Positions 47,642-55,824 of a DNA stretch of 64,000 nucleotides are shown here, piece after piece; the stretch's first letter is position 1, and every line of letters starts with the position of its first letter. The notes beneath the pieces were generated by a model that ran no database searches, was not told where the DNA came from, and saw only the letters and a program-made list of their open reading frames with translations. Source of the stretch: FEN-1219 sp964503125 (GTDB taxonomy: Bacteria > Pseudomonadota > Gammaproteobacteria > Steroidobacterales > Rariloculaceae); contig CAZCZE010000026.1 of NCBI GenBank assembly GCA_964503125.1, forward strand, positions 111,104 to 175,103, in the 5' to 3' direction. Position numbers and translations under genes: made by a program.

Positions 47642-48436
47642 ATGACGCTCTCCGGCCTCAACTTCGGCAACGCGGCGGCCGACTACGCCTCGTTTCGCGC
47701 CGGATTCCCCGACTCGATCTTCGAACGCCTCGCCCCGTTCGGCGTCGGACTACCGGGCCAGGACCTCGTAGATCTCGGGACGGGCACGGGCACGCTGGCG
47801 CGCGGCTTCGCTCGGCGCGGCTGCCGAGTCGTGGGCCTCGATCCCGACGCGCGCATGCTCGCCGCGGCGCAAGCGCTTGACCGCGCGCAAGAGCTGAACG
47901 TCACTTACGTCCAAGCGCAAGCCGAAAACACGGAGCTCGCCGGCGAGTCGGCCGACGTCGTCGCTGCGGGCCAGTGTTGGCACTGGTTCGATCGCCCGCG
48001 GGCGCTCGACGAAATCGCACGCGTGTTGCGCGAGGGCGGGAAGCTCGTGATCGCCCATTTCGATTGGTTGCCATTGCCCGGCAACGTGGTCGAGGCGACG
48101 GAGCGGCTCATCGAGCGCCACAACCCGGACTGGCACCTGGGCGGCGGTACCGGTTTGTATCCGCAGTGGCTGCCCGAGCTGCACGAACGAGGTTTTCGTC
48201 ACGTCGCCGATTTCTTCTATGACGTCGACGTACGCTACACGCCGGCTGCGTGGCGGGGCCGAATCCGCGCGAGCGCCGGTATCGCAGCCCTGACCGCCGA
48301 GCGCGCCGGCGAGTTCGATGCGGCGCTCGAGCGCCTGCTCGTCGAGCGGTTTCCGCAAGACGCGCTCGCCGTCCCGCACCGGGTGTTCGCAATTGTCGCC
48401 GCGGCTCCGTCGCGAGCACGGCCGGACGCCATTTGA
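47642..48436 (+). CDS. Class I SAM-dependent methyltransferase
   Basis: 264 residues from ATG 47642. Motif I LVDLGTGTGTLARGFA (about residues 40-55), the acidic residue ending strand 2 (VVGLDPDARML), and ADVVAAGQCWHWFDRPRALD as motif II, a form seen in the Methyltransf_11 family together with Trp-His-Trp-Phe. The frame is open to 47591, but that extension is inside the palindrome cluster. The substrate is unknown. Confidence 0.87.
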   Translation: MTLSGLNFGNAAADYASFRAGFPDSIFERLAPFGVGLPGQDLVDLGTGTGTLARGFARRGCRVVGLDPDARMLAAAQALDRAQELNVTYVQAQAENTELAGESADVVAAGQCWHWFDRPRALDEIARVLREGGKLVIAHFDWLPLPGNVVEATERLIERHNPDWHLGGGTGLYPQWLPELHERGFRHVADFFYDVDVRYTPAAWRGRIRASAGIAALTAERAGEFDAALERLLVERFPQDALAVPHRVFAIVAAAPSRARPDAI

Positions 48437-48467
48437 CGGCGGAACGAACGCCAGCCATCGTTAGCGC

Positions 48468-49187
48468 ATGAGCAAACTCACTCTCACCGTCCTGAGCCTG
48501 CGGTACTCGTCGTGGTCGATGCGTCCGTGGCTCGTGCTGACCCACGCGGGCGTCGCCTTCGAGACCGAGACCGTCGAGCTGCCGCACATGCAACGCGCGG
48601 GCGACACGACGTCGCTCGCGCAGCGCCGGGCGCTCGGGAGCGTACGCGGGCTGTTCCCCGTGCTGCGCGTCGACGGCACGGCGATACACGAATCGCTCGC
48701 GATCTGCGAGTACGTCGCCGACACGCACCCTGCGGCGCGGCTCTGGCCCGACGACGCGCTGCGCCGCGCCGAGGCGCGCGCCATCAGCTCCGAGATGGTC
48801 AGCGGTTTCACGAACCTGCGCGGCGAGATGTCGTGCCACTGGCTCGGCCGTGTGCCGAATTTCAAGCCGAGCGCGGCCGCACGGGCGGACATCGACCGCG
48901 TGTTCGATCTCTGGGGCGAGAAGCTCGAGCGATCGGGCGGGCCGTTCTTGTTCGGGCGCTTCTCGATTGCCGATGCGATGTACTTCCCGGTGCTGACGCG
49001 CTTTCGCACTTACGGCGTCGAGCTACCCGCACGACTCGCAGCCTATGCGGAAGCGCTCGAGGCGCATCCGGCCGTGCGCGCGCTGCTCGAGAAGGCGCGC
49101 ACGGCGCCGCGGATCCCCGTCTACGACGACGCCCTGCGCAAGCTCGGCGGCGATCCCGATGCCGCACTGCGCGATTCGGCCCGTTAG
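48468..49187 (+). CDS. Glutathione S-transferase family protein
   Basis: 239 residues. N-terminal thioredoxin-like domain with the S/T start (SLRYSSWSMRPWLVLTHAGV), cis-proline region LFPVLRVDG, and E-S pair in AIHESLAICEYVADTHP that binds the glutathione gamma-glutamyl group. An all-alpha C-terminal domain with FLFGRFSIADAMYFPVLTRF follows. The S-x-W-S-x-R-P-W pattern is typical of a bacterial GST group of unknown substrate. It is 15 nt before the NDH-2 gene. Confidence 0.9.
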   Translation: MSKLTLTVLSLRYSSWSMRPWLVLTHAGVAFETETVELPHMQRAGDTTSLAQRRALGSVRGLFPVLRVDGTAIHESLAICEYVADTHPAARLWPDDALRRAEARAISSEMVSGFTNLRGEMSCHWLGRVPNFKPSAAARADIDRVFDLWGEKLERSGGPFLFGRFSIADAMYFPVLTRFRTYGVELPARLAAYAEALEAHPAVRALLEKARTAPRIPVYDDALRKLGGDPDAALRDSAR

Positions 49188-49202
49188 AGACCGGCACCTG
49201 CC

Positions 49203-50456
49203 GTGTCGCGGCCACGCATCGTCATCGTCGGCGCCGGCTTCGGCGGCCTGTTCGCGGCTCAGGCGCTCGCGCGAGCGTCGGCCGACGTCACGATCGTCGA
49301 CCGCCACAACTACCACCTCTTTCAGCCGCTGCTTTACCAGGTCGCGACAGCGGGCTTGCCGCCGTCCGACGTCGCGTGGCCGATCCGCGCGATCCTGCGC
49401 CGCCAGCGCAACGCGACGGTGTTACTCGGTGAGGTCACGGGCGTCGACCGCGCCAAGCGCGTCGTGCAGATCGGCGATCGCGAGCTGCCGTTCGACTACC
49501 TCATTGTTGCGACGGGCTCGACGCACTCGTATTTCGGCCACGACGACTGGCGGCCGTTCGCGCCGGGCCTGAAGTCGATCGACGACGCCACGGCCATCCG
49601 CCGCCGCGTCCTGCACGCGTTCGAGGCCGCGGAGATGGAGAGCGACGCCGCGACACGGGCCGAGCTGCTGCGCTTCGTGATCGTCGGCGCCGGGCCCACG
49701 GGCGTCGAGCTCGCGGGCACGATTGCCGAGCTCGCGCGCTTCACGCTCGCCGCCGACTTTCGCCGCATCGATCCGCGCAGCGCCAAGGTCGTGCTGGTCG
49801 AGGCGGGGCCGCGCGTGCTCGCGGCGTTCGCGGAGCGGCAGTCGGCGTACGCGCACCGCGCGCTCGAGAGGCTCGGCGTCGAGGTGCGCGTAGGCGCGGC
49901 CGTCACGGGCTGCGACGCCGGCGGCGTGTGGCTCGGCGGCGAGCGCATCGCGAGCGCCACCGTTATTTGGGCCGCGGGCGTTGCAGCCGCGCCTGCGGGC
50001 CGTTGGCTCGCGGCGCCGACCGACCGCGCTGGTCGCGTGCTCGTCGAGGCCGATCTGTCGATTCCCGGCGACGCCGCAGTGTTCGTCATCGGCGACGCAG
50101 CGAGCGTGGCGACCGCCGACGGCGGCCGCGTGCCCGGCGTCGCGCCGGCCGCGAAACAACAAGGGCGCTACGTCGCCCGTGTCATCGCGACGAGAATCCG
50201 CGGCGCCGCCGCGCCCACCGCCTTCGCCTACGCCAACTTAGGCAACCTCGCGACGATCGGCCGCAAGTGCGCCGTCATCGAGTTGCCGTTCGTCACGCTG
50301 CGCGGCTGGCTCGCCTGGTGGCTCTGGGGCATCGCGCACATCTATTTTCTCGTCGGCGTGCCGAGCCCGGTCATCGTGTCGCTGCGCTGGCTCTGGGAGT
50401 ACCTGACCTACGGCCGCGGCGCACGGCTCATCACGGGCCAGGAACACGCCGACTGA
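49203..50456 (+). CDS. Type II NADH dehydrogenase (NAD(P)/FAD oxidoreductase)
   Basis: 417 residues from GTG 49203. FAD-binding IVGAGFGGLFAAQALA near the N-terminus, the NDH-2 stretch RHNYHLFQPLLYQVATAGLP, the NAD-binding dinucleotide fold VIVGAGPTGVELAGTIAELA, and FVIGDAASV for the flavin. The C-terminal amphipathic helices (LRGWLAWWLWGIAHIYFLVG) anchor it to the membrane. It passes electrons from NADH to quinone without pumping protons. Confidence 0.93.
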   Translation: MSRPRIVIVGAGFGGLFAAQALARASADVTIVDRHNYHLFQPLLYQVATAGLPPSDVAWPIRAILRRQRNATVLLGEVTGVDRAKRVVQIGDRELPFDYLIVATGSTHSYFGHDDWRPFAPGLKSIDDATAIRRRVLHAFEAAEMESDAATRAELLRFVIVGAGPTGVELAGTIAELARFTLAADFRRIDPRSAKVVLVEAGPRVLAAFAERQSAYAHRALERLGVEVRVGAAVTGCDAGGVWLGGERIASATVIWAAGVAAAPAGRWLAAPTDRAGRVLVEADLSIPGDAAVFVIGDAASVATADGGRVPGVAPAAKQQGRYVARVIATRIRGAAAPTAFAYANLGNLATIGRKCAVIELPFVTLRGWLAWWLWGIAHIYFLVGVPSPVIVSLRWLWEYLTYGRGARLITGQEHAD

Positions 50457-50457
50457 G

Positions 50458-51513
50458 TCAAGTCGGCTTGGTCGTCGTCGCGGCGAGCGCCGCGAGCTCG
50501 TCGGCGCTGCGGTGCCGGCCCAGCGAGCGCGCGTAAACTGCGAGCTCGGCCGTGAAGGCCGCTGGCGGCGCGAACTGCGGCGAGAGCTTGCGGCAGCGCT
50601 CGGCGAGCTCGAGCGCCTCGACCTTGCGGTCCTCGTCCCAGAGGCGCCGCGCGAAACGCTCGCCGAACATCGCGGCGTGCTGCGGCTCGTCCCAGGCGAG
50701 CATGCCGTTGAACGTCCATTGGTAGATCTCGAGGCTATCGCCCTCGCTCGCGACGAGCTCCTTGACGGTGCGGTACGCCTGCGTCGGCAACCCGCTGCGC
50801 ACGGATGCATACGCGCGATCGAGCGCTCTCTGCCATTCCCGGTGGCGCTCTCGCTCGTCACGCTGCTCGGCATCGTCGGCCCCTTCGAGCAGGTCGAAGT
50901 CGAAGCGATGGGCTCGGAGCGCCAAGCCGATCGCAACAAAGAGCGCGAGCATCGTCCAGACCGCGAACATCTCGCCAACCACGCCGAGCCACCATGAGAC
51001 TCGCCACAGAAAACCGCTCATGCCGCCCAGAACCACGAGCAGCACACACACAGCGACGAGCTTTGCATAGTCGGCACCGAGATCGCGCGCAATCGTCCAA
51101 ACACTCACGGGATTCAACGCGGCGCCCAAACTATTGGTCATCCCCATGACGGCAGCCGACGCCGGGAACACGAGCGCTACGCCCGCCAGTGCCATGACCC
51201 GAAGGGGCTCTCCGATGAACGGCGTCGTCACGAGCAACACGGTCAGCAACCCGAAGAAGACGTAATGGAACACGACAGCCACTTCGCCGAACGGGTTCAT
51301 CGACTCCACGTCCGGCGGCGGAAAGTGATTCCAGCCGCGCGCGACGTGCCGCAACACGGCGTACGAGTACCGCCACAGCGACAGCAAGAGTGCCGCCGCT
51401 AGAAAGAGCCCGTATACCCCGGCGAACAAAGCCATCGGCAACAGCAGCGCGTACGCGCTCGCGACGACTATGACGGTCGTGTTGCCGAGCGGCTTGAAAT
51501 CGATAGCCGCCAT
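50458..51513 (-). CDS. Multi-pass membrane protein with C-terminal helical domain, function unknown
   Basis: 351 residues. About five hydrophobic helices occupy residues 10-205 (for example VASAYALLLPMALFAGVYGL and VAVVFHYVFFGLLTVLLVTT). A soluble charged region follows (HREWQRALDRAYASVRSGLP through TVKELVASEGDSLEIYQWTF and CRKLSPQFAPPAA) that reads like TPR helices. No family is recognised with confidence. It is convergent with NDH-2 (1 nt apart) and ends a minus-strand run with YgjP. Confidence 0.75.
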   Translation of the reverse strand: MAAIDFKPLGNTTVIVVASAYALLLPMALFAGVYGLFLAAALLLSLWRYSYAVLRHVARGWNHFPPPDVESMNPFGEVAVVFHYVFFGLLTVLLVTTPFIGEPLRVMALAGVALVFPASAAVMGMTNSLGAALNPVSVWTIARDLGADYAKLVAVCVLLVVLGGMSGFLWRVSWWLGVVGEMFAVWTMLALFVAIGLALRAHRFDFDLLEGADDAEQRDERERHREWQRALDRAYASVRSGLPTQAYRTVKELVASEGDSLEIYQWTFNGMLAWDEPQHAAMFGERFARRLWDEDRKVEALELAERCRKLSPQFAPPAAFTAELAVYARSLGRHRSADELAALAATTTKPT

Positions 51514-51517
51514 GTCC

Positions 51518-52279
51518 TCAGCACGCCTCTGGGTGAGCCCAGAGCGGAAGCTCGTCCCAGGCGGCCGTGAGCCGCCGATCGAGCGCCTCGTAATCGGGCT
51601 CGAAGCGCGCGACGGCGCGCCAGAACTTGCGCGAGTGATTCAGCGAGATGAAATGACAGAGCTCGTGGATCAAGAGGTAGCGCACGACCTCGGGCGCCAC
51701 GAACAGGAGCGCCGCGTTGAGACTCACCGTGCCGCTCGTCGAGCAGCTGCCCCAGCGCGTGCGCTGGAGACGGATCTGCACGCTCGAAGGCCGATGCCCG
51801 ACGACGGCCGCTTCACTCATGACCCACGGCGTGAGGTGATGCTCGGCATGGCCGAGCAGCCACCCACGCAGAGCCGCGGGCGCGTCGCGGCGCTGCGCGT
51901 CGTTCACGGCGACCTCGATGACCGTGCCGCGCGCCCGGCAGCGGGCGCGCTTCTTGGCGTCGTGCCGGTACAGGACGCGCCAGCTCTCGCCAATGGCCTT
52001 GAGCTCGATCTGCGTCGGCAAGCCCTCCGTGCGCAGCGGACGGCGCGCAGCCAGCTCGCGCCGCGCGTCCTCGATCCATTGCCGGTGGGCGTGGACGAAC
52101 GCCGCGACCTCGCCTGCGCGCGTGCCGCGCGGCACGACGAGCTCGAGCGTGTGCGGCTGCTTGAGCCGTAGGGTCAGGTATCGCGCGCGGCGGCTTTCGC
52201 GGACGCGCAGCGGCGCCCGCGCGATCTCGACCGGCTGGAGAACACTACGCGCGTCGAAAAGTCCGAGCTGCTCCGTCAC
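51518..52279 (-). CDS. YgjP-like zinc metallopeptidase-domain protein
   Basis: 253 residues from GTG 52279 (MTEQLGLFD-type start; a longer in-frame start at 52315 is possible). The C-terminal domain has RTRWGSCSTSGTVSLNAALL and the zinc site HELCHFISLNHSRKFW (H-E-x-x-H plus downstream H), the hallmark of the YgjP/M48-like DUF45 family. N-terminal RARYLTLRLKQPHTLELVVP also fits. The natural substrate is unknown. Confidence 0.9.
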   Translation of the reverse strand: MTEQLGLFDARSVLQPVEIARAPLRVRESRRARYLTLRLKQPHTLELVVPRGTRAGEVAAFVHAHRQWIEDARRELAARRPLRTEGLPTQIELKAIGESWRVLYRHDAKKRARCRARGTVIEVAVNDAQRRDAPAALRGWLLGHAEHHLTPWVMSEAAVVGHRPSSVQIRLQRTRWGSCSTSGTVSLNAALLFVAPEVVRYLLIHELCHFISLNHSRKFWRAVARFEPDYEALDRRLTAAWDELPLWAHPEAC

Positions 52280-52330
52280 GAAGCGTATCGAATACCAGCC
52301 CGCCGCAGAACGCAACGGGCGCGGAGCGCC

Positions 52331-53059
52331 CTAGAGCCTGCGCTCCACGCCGCGCGCGCCCTGCACGGCAGTGCGCAATGCGACGGCACGGCTGTAGTCG
52401 GGGGCGAGTAGCAGAGCGCGCTCCAGGAGATCGCGCGCCGCACGCACGTCGCCGCGCGCGAGCGCGGTCTCGCCGAGCGCCGCAAGCGCCTCTGCCTGGC
52501 CCCACTCGGGATCGTCGATCGTGGGCGTCCAGGCGTCGAACGCGGCCACGACGGCCGTCAGCTTCGCCTCGAGCTCGGCACGCGCCCCAGGCTTGTCCGC
52601 GACGCTTCGTTCGAGCGCCCACGCTTCGACCAACGCGATCCGCGGGTGGTCGTCGTCGAGCGCCCGCGCCCGAGCGAGCGCCTGCGCGAATCGACGGTCG
52701 TCGGAGGCGGCCAAAGCGCAGGCGGCCGCGAGCACCGCCGCTTCCGCGGCCGCGCGGCCCGTGAGCCCGATCGGAGCTTCGCGCCGCGCGCAGTCGCTCA
52801 AGCGCTTGTCGCCTCGACCGGCACCGAGCTGCGCGAGACGCAGGGCGGCGAAGTCGCGATAGTAGACGACGCCGGGTGAATCGCCGAGCCGGTCGAGGGC
52901 CGCCTGCGCCGCCTCGATGGCGCGCGCATCGGCCTGGTAATAGCCGTACTGCACGCGCGCGGCGAGGTCGAGCAACTCGGCCGAGACCTCGGCGCGCGCC
53001 GCGAGCGGCGCGAAGGCCAGGCACGCAAGCGTCGACGACCGGAATTTTGTCAAGCGCAT
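52331..53059 (-). CDS. Exported TPR-like protein
   Basis: 242 residues from ATG 53059. A signal peptide ends PLAARAEV, followed by alanine-rich helical pairs: VQYGYYQADARAIEAAQAAL, YRDFAALRLAQLGAG, and near the C-terminus AALGETALARGDVRAARDLL then ERALLLAPDYSRAVALRTAV, a clear TPR. Probably a periplasmic scaffold. It is divergent from tatD and upstream of ygjP. Confidence 0.72.
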   Translation of the reverse strand: MRLTKFRSSTLACLAFAPLAARAEVSAELLDLAARVQYGYYQADARAIEAAQAALDRLGDSPGVVYYRDFAALRLAQLGAGRGDKRLSDCARREAPIGLTGRAAAEAAVLAAACALAASDDRRFAQALARARALDDDHPRIALVEAWALERSVADKPGARAELEAKLTAVVAAFDAWTPTIDDPEWGQAEALAALGETALARGDVRAARDLLERALLLAPDYSRAVALRTAVQGARGVERRL

Positions 53060-53121
53060 GGCCGCCAGGTTAGCGGACACCGTTGCCCCGTTCGTCGCGC
53101 GTCGTCACAATCCGGCGCCAA

Positions 53122-53922
53122 ATGCGCGAACTGGTCGACATCGGGGCGAACCTCACCCACGACAGCTTCGATCACGACCGCCGTGAAACGCTCGCGCGCG
53201 CCGCGGCGGCCGGCGTCGCCCGCCTCGTCCTCACCGGCACGTCGGTGACGAGCAGCGTGCAGGCGAACGCGCTCGCCGAGGAACACCCCGGCGCGCTGTT
53301 CGCCACGGCGGGCGTCCATCCGCATCACGCGAGCGAGTTCGATGCGCATACGGCGGCCGCGCTGCGGGCGCTGCTCGGCAACCCCGCCTGCGTGGCCGTC
53401 GGCGAGTGCGGACTCGACTTCTTTCGCGACTTTTCCCCACGCGCAGCGCAGCGCCACGCCTTCGCGGCGCAGCTCGAGCTGGCCGCTGCGTGCGGTAAGC
53501 CCGCATTCCTGCACCAGCGTGACGCGCACGAAGAGTTCGTCGCGATGCTGACGCCCGCGCGCGCAAGGCTCGTAGGCGGCGTCGCGCATTGCTTCACGGG
53601 CGGCCCCACGGAGCTCGCGGCCTATCTCGACCTCGATCTCTACATCGGCGTCACGGGTTGGGTCTGCGACGAGCGGCGCGGCGCAGAGCTGCGCGCGGCC
53701 GTGCCGCACATTCCGCTCGAGCGCTTGCTCGTCGAGACCGACGCCCCCTACCTGCTGCCTCGCGATCTCCACCCCAAGCCGCGCAGTCGACGCAACGAGC
53801 CCGCCCATCTCCCGCACATCGTCGAACGCGTCGCAGCGCTGCGGCGGGAGCCCAGCGACGTCGTGGCGCAAGCGACGACGGCGAACGCCGAGCGGCTGTT
53901 CGGACTACGGGCGAAACGCTAG
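53122..53922 (+). CDS. tatD: TatD family metal-dependent DNase
   Basis: 266 residues from ATG 53122. TIM-barrel metal-site motifs: VDIGANLTHDSFD (the usual D-x-H-x-H is I-G-A-N, as in the TatD subgroup), TAGVHPHHASE, VAVGECGLDFFRDFSP, FLHQRDAHEEF, and LLVETDAPYLLPRD. It has 3'-5' exonuclease activity in relatives, acting in DNA repair or fragmentation. Its stop overlaps the stop of the convergent NERD gene by 4 nt. Confidence 0.93.
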   Translation: MRELVDIGANLTHDSFDHDRRETLARAAAAGVARLVLTGTSVTSSVQANALAEEHPGALFATAGVHPHHASEFDAHTAAALRALLGNPACVAVGECGLDFFRDFSPRAAQRHAFAAQLELAAACGKPAFLHQRDAHEEFVAMLTPARARLVGGVAHCFTGGPTELAAYLDLDLYIGVTGWVCDERRGAELRAAVPHIPLERLLVETDAPYLLPRDLHPKPRSRRNEPAHLPHIVERVAALRREPSDVVAQATTANAERLFGLRAKR

Positions 53923-54488
53923 CGCGCGCCGGGGGCCGGCTCGATCGCGGCCTTGACGCGATCCCAGTGCGGCGCGAACGCCACGAGCAACTGCTCGAGA
54001 TCGGCTGCGTCGGGCCGCCGGTGGCGCACGAGCAGCTCGGCCGTCGACAGCACGTCGCGCGGCCGGCCTTTCGAGAAGTCGGCGCCGCCGTCGAACAGCA
54101 CGTAGCCCGCGACGGGCACGTCGCGCACGAGTTGGCGCAGCGCGGCCACGCGATCGTAGAGAGTCCCGAGCGGATTCGGAAAGGTGAAGCGGCCGCGCTT
54201 GCCGATGACCGTCCACTCCGCCATGCGCTCGCTCGCGAAGATCGTGCCGGCGAACGATTTGGCGTCGATGACGACGAGACCCTGCCCCGTGAGCAACAGG
54301 TGCTCGATCTGTATGTGGCCGCCCATGCCGTCGGGCAGCAGCACGTTCTGGAGCCGGTCGAGGGCGACGGCCTCGAGCGCCTTGGCGAGCTCGGGTCCGC
54401 GGCTGCGGCGCCAGAGCCACCAGGCGACCAGCACCGCGAGCAACGCCAGGGCGGCTCCGCCGAGCAGTAAACGATAGTCAGGTGTCAC
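53919..54488 (-). CDS. NERD (nuclease-related) domain membrane-anchored protein
   Basis: 189 residues from GTG 54488. One N-terminal helix (LLLGGAALALLAVLVAWWLW) and then a NERD domain: HIQIEHLLLTGQGLVVIDAK has the D-x-K pair expected of this nuclease-like fold, followed by GTIFASERMAEWTVIGKRGR and NPLGTLYDRVAALRQLV. NERD proteins are predicted to process nucleic acid, but activity is unproven for most. It is 28 nt after thrC, separated by AT-rich DNA. Confidence 0.85.
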   Translation of the reverse strand: MTPDYRLLLGGAALALLAVLVAWWLWRRSRGPELAKALEAVALDRLQNVLLPDGMGGHIQIEHLLLTGQGLVVIDAKSFAGTIFASERMAEWTVIGKRGRFTFPNPLGTLYDRVAALRQLVRDVPVAGYVLFDGGADFSKGRPRDVLSTAELLVRHRRPDAADLEQLLVAFAPHWDRVKAAIEPAPGAR

Positions 54489-54516
54489 GTTAGAGTAGTC
54501 TCTTAAGTTATTGTTA
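54489..54516 (-). promoter_or_regulatory. AT-rich spacer between thrC and the NERD gene
   Basis: About 28 nt with runs such as TAACAATAACTTAAG, standing out from the GC-rich surroundings. It may hold a promoter or give back-up stop codons after thrC. No -35 element or ribosome site is visible. Confidence 0.3.
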
Positions 54517-55818
54517 TTAATATTCCCATGAGTCCAACTCTGCCGCGAAACCCGCCAACTGCGGAGCGAGCGGCGTGCGCGCCGTAGGCCGCGCGAGCAA
54601 CGCCGCGAGCGTCGGTGGCACTTCCACGGCACGACCGATCACGGGCTCGACGATGGTGTCGAACTTGGCCGGGTGCGCGGTCGCGCTGACGATCCACGGC
54701 CGGCCGATCTTGCGCGCCGGCGGCAGGTGGTCGTAGACCCAAAAGCCCGTCGCCGTGTGCGGGCACCAGACGGCGCCGTAGCGCGCATGGTCCAAAGCGA
54801 TCTGGGCGCGGATCTCAGCGTCGGCGACGGGATAGGCTTCGACACTCGAGCGCAGCTCGGCGAAATCGGGCAAGAGGTTGCGCAACCGTTCCATGTTGCT
54901 CGGGTTGCCGACGTCCATGGCCGACGCCAGCGTCGCGACGCTCGCGCGCGGCGCCCACTGCCCCGTGGCCAAGAAGTCGGGAATCGTGCGATTGGCGTTG
55001 ACGGCGAGCACGATCTCGCGAATGGGTAAACCCATCGCCCGCGCCCAGACGCACGCCATGCCGTTGCCGAGGTTGCCGCTCGGAATGATGGAGCCAGCCG
55101 ACCTGCCGTCCTGGCGCCAGTGCCAGAGACTGCCGGCCGCGTGATAGGCGACCTGCGGCAGGATCCGGCCGATGTTGATGCTGTTCGCGGCCGTGAGCCG
55201 ATGACGACGCCGCAACCCTGAGTCCGTGAACGCTGCCTTGACGAGCGCCTGGCAGTCGTCGAAAGAGCCGCTGACCTCGAACGCGCGAATATTGTCGCCC
55301 CAGCACGTGAGCTGATGCTGCTGGCGAGGCGACACCTGCCCCTTGGGGAACAGCACGCCGACGCGAACCCCGCGCCGCCGATGGAACGCCGCGGCAACCG
55401 CACCGCCCGTATCGCCCGACGTCGCGACGAGGATCGTCAGCGGCCGCGAGTCGGTCGAGTGCGCGAGCGCCCGTTCCATGACCGCGGCGAGGAACCGCGC
55501 GCCGACGTCCTTGAACGCCGCCGTGGGGCCGTGGAAAAGCTCGAGCACCTCGAGATCGGTGGCAACGCGTTTCAGCGGCAGCGGGAAATCGAAGGCGTCG
55601 CGGCATATCGCCTCAAGATCGCGCTCGAGGCTCGATCCCAAGAAGAACGGCGTGAGCAGCTCCGTTGCTATCTCGGCGAGCGAGTTACCGCGGAAGTCCT
55701 GCGGTGCGAAGCGCGGCAGCTCCTCGGGCACGAACAGCCCGCCGTCGGCCGCGAGCCCGAGCAGCACGGCATCGACGAGCTCCGTCTCACCCCCACCGCG
55801 TGTGCTCTGATAGCGCAT
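54517..55818 (-). CDS. thrC: Threonine synthase
   Basis: 433 residues. A PLP-dependent enzyme making threonine from O-phosphohomoserine. N-terminal MRYQSTRGGG, the PLP-lysine region GPTAAFKDVGARFLA, the phosphate-binding ILVATSGDTGGAVAAAF, and the thrC block SGNLGNGMACVWARAMGLP. It follows thrA by 6 nt, with no homoserine kinase gene between them. Confidence 0.96.
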   Translation of the reverse strand: MRYQSTRGGGETELVDAVLLGLAADGGLFVPEELPRFAPQDFRGNSLAEIATELLTPFFLGSSLERDLEAICRDAFDFPLPLKRVATDLEVLELFHGPTAAFKDVGARFLAAVMERALAHSTDSRPLTILVATSGDTGGAVAAAFHRRRGVRVGVLFPKGQVSPRQQHQLTCWGDNIRAFEVSGSFDDCQALVKAAFTDSGLRRRHRLTAANSINIGRILPQVAYHAAGSLWHWRQDGRSAGSIIPSGNLGNGMACVWARAMGLPIREIVLAVNANRTIPDFLATGQWAPRASVATLASAMDVGNPSNMERLRNLLPDFAELRSSVEAYPVADAEIRAQIALDHARYGAVWCPHTATGFWVYDHLPPARKIGRPWIVSATAHPAKFDTIVEPVIGRAVEVPPTLAALLARPTARTPLAPQLAGFAAELDSWEY

Positions 55819-55824
55819 CGAAAC